Positions 62,943-64,000 of a stretch of DNA of 64,000 bases are shown here, one piece after another. Origin of the DNA: Geomicrobium sediminis (GTDB lineage Bacteria; Bacillota; Bacilli; Bacillales; Marinococcaceae); NCBI RefSeq assembly GCF_016908595.1, contig NZ_JAFBEC010000010.1, positions 26,618 to 90,617 on the forward strand, written 5' to 3'. How positions within the stretch are numbered: position 1 is the stretch's first letter; each line of letters opens with the position of its first letter. The notes under the pieces were generated by a model. That model was given only the letters and a program-made list of their open reading frames with translations. It ran no database searches and was not told the origin of the DNA. The translations under genes and the position numbers were made by a program.

Positions 62943-64000
62943 ATGGCTCAACTGAGCATGAATTTACTAACGATCTCATTCTTTTTCTACTTGTTTGCAA
63001 CAATTTTCTATGCTGTTGCATTAACAGGGAAGAAGTGGAGAAATCGTAACCGTGAAGTTACGGGAAACAAGTGGGGGAATGTTGGTTACATAGCCTCCAT
63101 CGGAGGCCTGCTCTTTTCGCTAGGTTACTTTGTAACGAGGTGGATCGAGATCGGTTTTGCACCCGTAAGTAATATGTTTGAATACCTTACATTCTTTTCA
63201 ATAACCATTAGTCTTGCATTTGTCCTGTTATATGGGATGTATAGAATGAATGCACTTGGTTTATTTACAATGCCGGTTGTCATGCTGATGATCGGTTATG
63301 CTTCTATATTCGTGACGGAATATCAACCGTTACAACCAGCACTCCAATCATATTGGTTAGAAATCCATGTGTTAACAACAGGGTTAGGACAAGGAATTCT
63401 AGCCGTTAGCTTTGGGGCAGGGTTGGTCCAGTTATTACGAATGATAGATTTAAAAAGTAAGCGAATGACCAAGCAGACATTTGGGATCGAATTCGTCATG
63501 TACATGATTATCAGTCTAGTCGCTTTCATTCTAGTTACAAACTCGTTCAATGCATTCAACTATGAAGCAACTTTTTCTTATGTAAACGAATTTGATGAAC
63601 AAGCTGAGGTACAGTACAAACTCCCGCCAATTTTTGGGCCGAATGAGGGGGAACTCCTTACACCAGAACGAATGGAACCATGGATTTATATGCCGGTCTG
63701 GGTTGTAAGTGACGATTTCAATACGGTCGTTTGGGCTTTCGGAACAGGATTGCTGCTATATGTGGGTATTCGATTAGTGACAAGGCGTCGGATTGGTGCG
63801 TTATTTCAACCTTTACTTAAGAATGTCAATCCAGAAACCATGGATGAGATCAGTTATCGTGCAATCGCCATTGGTTTTCCGATTTTCACACTAGGAGGTC
63901 TTGTATTTGCAATGATATGGGCTCAAGTTGCATGGACAAGATTTTGGGGATGGGATCCCAAAGAAGTATGGGCACTGATTACATTTCTCTTCTATGCAGC
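62943..64000 (+). CDS. resC: Cytochrome c biogenesis protein ResC/CcsB (3' partial)
   Basis: The ATG at 62943 follows AGGAGGAAGG. About 353 residues are visible before the window ends, with repeated membrane helices and the Trp-rich haem-handling motif WGWDPKEVWALITF at the right edge. It is the partner of ResB. Confidence 0.93.
   Translation, partial: MAQLSMNLLTISFFFYLFATIFYAVALTGKKWRNRNREVTGNKWGNVGYIASIGGLLFSLGYFVTRWIEIGFAPVSNMFEYLTFFSITISLAFVLLYGMYRMNALGLFTMPVVMLMIGYASIFVTEYQPLQPALQSYWLEIHVLTTGLGQGILAVSFGAGLVQLLRMIDLKSKRMTKQTFGIEFVMYMIISLVAFILVTNSFNAFNYEATFSYVNEFDEQAEVQYKLPPIFGPNEGELLTPERMEPWIYMPVWVVSDDFNTVVWAFGTGLLLYVGIRLVTRRRIGALFQPLLKNVNPETMDEISYRAIAIGFPIFTLGGLVFAMIWAQVAWTRFWGWDPKEVWALITFLFYA

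Noticed and set aside
1..64000. Search by eye for rRNA, tRNA and tmRNA genes.
   Set aside because: No stretch with the conserved TTCGA loop and CCA-type acceptor arrangement or rRNA core sequence was noticed.

Overview
The window is low-GC Gram-positive DNA, most likely from a spore-forming Bacillaceae. Pointers are the strong AGGAGG-type ribosome sites with frequent TTG/GTG starts, ResB/ResC/CcdA cytochrome c maturation, CstR-type sulfide genes, a GerMN-domain fragment, a DUF6944-like protein and a tiny exosporium-like collagen protein. No rRNA or tRNA gene was seen. The plasmid replication, anti-restriction, toxin-antitoxin and recombinase genes, with many decayed fragments, suggest a large plasmid or a chromosomal region that absorbed one. 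I cannot name the species.

Layout. (1) 0-2.9 kb: gluconate 2-dehydrogenase-like operon (subunit 3, frameshifted GMC flavoprotein, TatA, lipoprotein cytochrome c). (2) 3-12 kb: plasmid replication block on the minus strand. It holds a winged-helix initiator candidate behind ten direct iterons, a 473-aa and a tandem-RHH-like protein, a second origin-like cluster with DnaA boxes, a DnaA-N-domain protein, a nonsense-interrupted HTH gene and an intact-looking IS200/IS605 element (TnpA/TnpB). (3) 12-16 kb and 27-30 kb: two related mosaics with ArdC copies truncated at opposite ends, two families of non-coding repeats, an AbrB-Doc toxin-antitoxin pair and three copies of a pseudoknot-like leader that masks the ribosome site. 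(4) 16-27 kb: amidase, MFS exporter, IS1182 remnant, manganese catalase without an ATG start, broken zinc alcohol dehydrogenase, a DUF6944/metallo-beta-lactamase chimera and a ChrA fragment. (5) 30-41 kb: defective IS30, a 1.6-kb array of structured hairpin repeats, broken TetR/SDR pair, small plasmid genes, tyrosine recombinase and a broken excisionase-like gene. (6) 41.2-48.6 kb: a 7.4-kb cassette bounded by ~237-bp inverted repeats with Tn3-like tips, carrying redox genes (SDR, HxlR regulator, zinc and iron alcohol dehydrogenases) and dead Tn3 tnpA/tnpR. (7) 48.6-64 kb: copper and sulfur block with a decayed and an intact multicopper oxidase/YdhK pair, an NlpC/P60 protein lacking its catalytic Cys, a cst-like persulfide operon, a Cys-rich copper-storage protein, and the ccdA-resB-resC genes.

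Functional links. Both ends concern exported redox proteins: GMC enzyme, Tat component and cytochrome c on the left, cytochrome c maturation on the right. The 51-59 kb block handles copper and reactive sulfur. The 41-48 kb cassette looks like quinone/aldehyde detoxification. The middle is an eroding plasmid mosaic whose most interesting content is probably RNA: the repeated leader (13.46, 13.79, 28.84 kb) and the hairpin array (31.1-32.75 kb) both show compensatory changes between copies.
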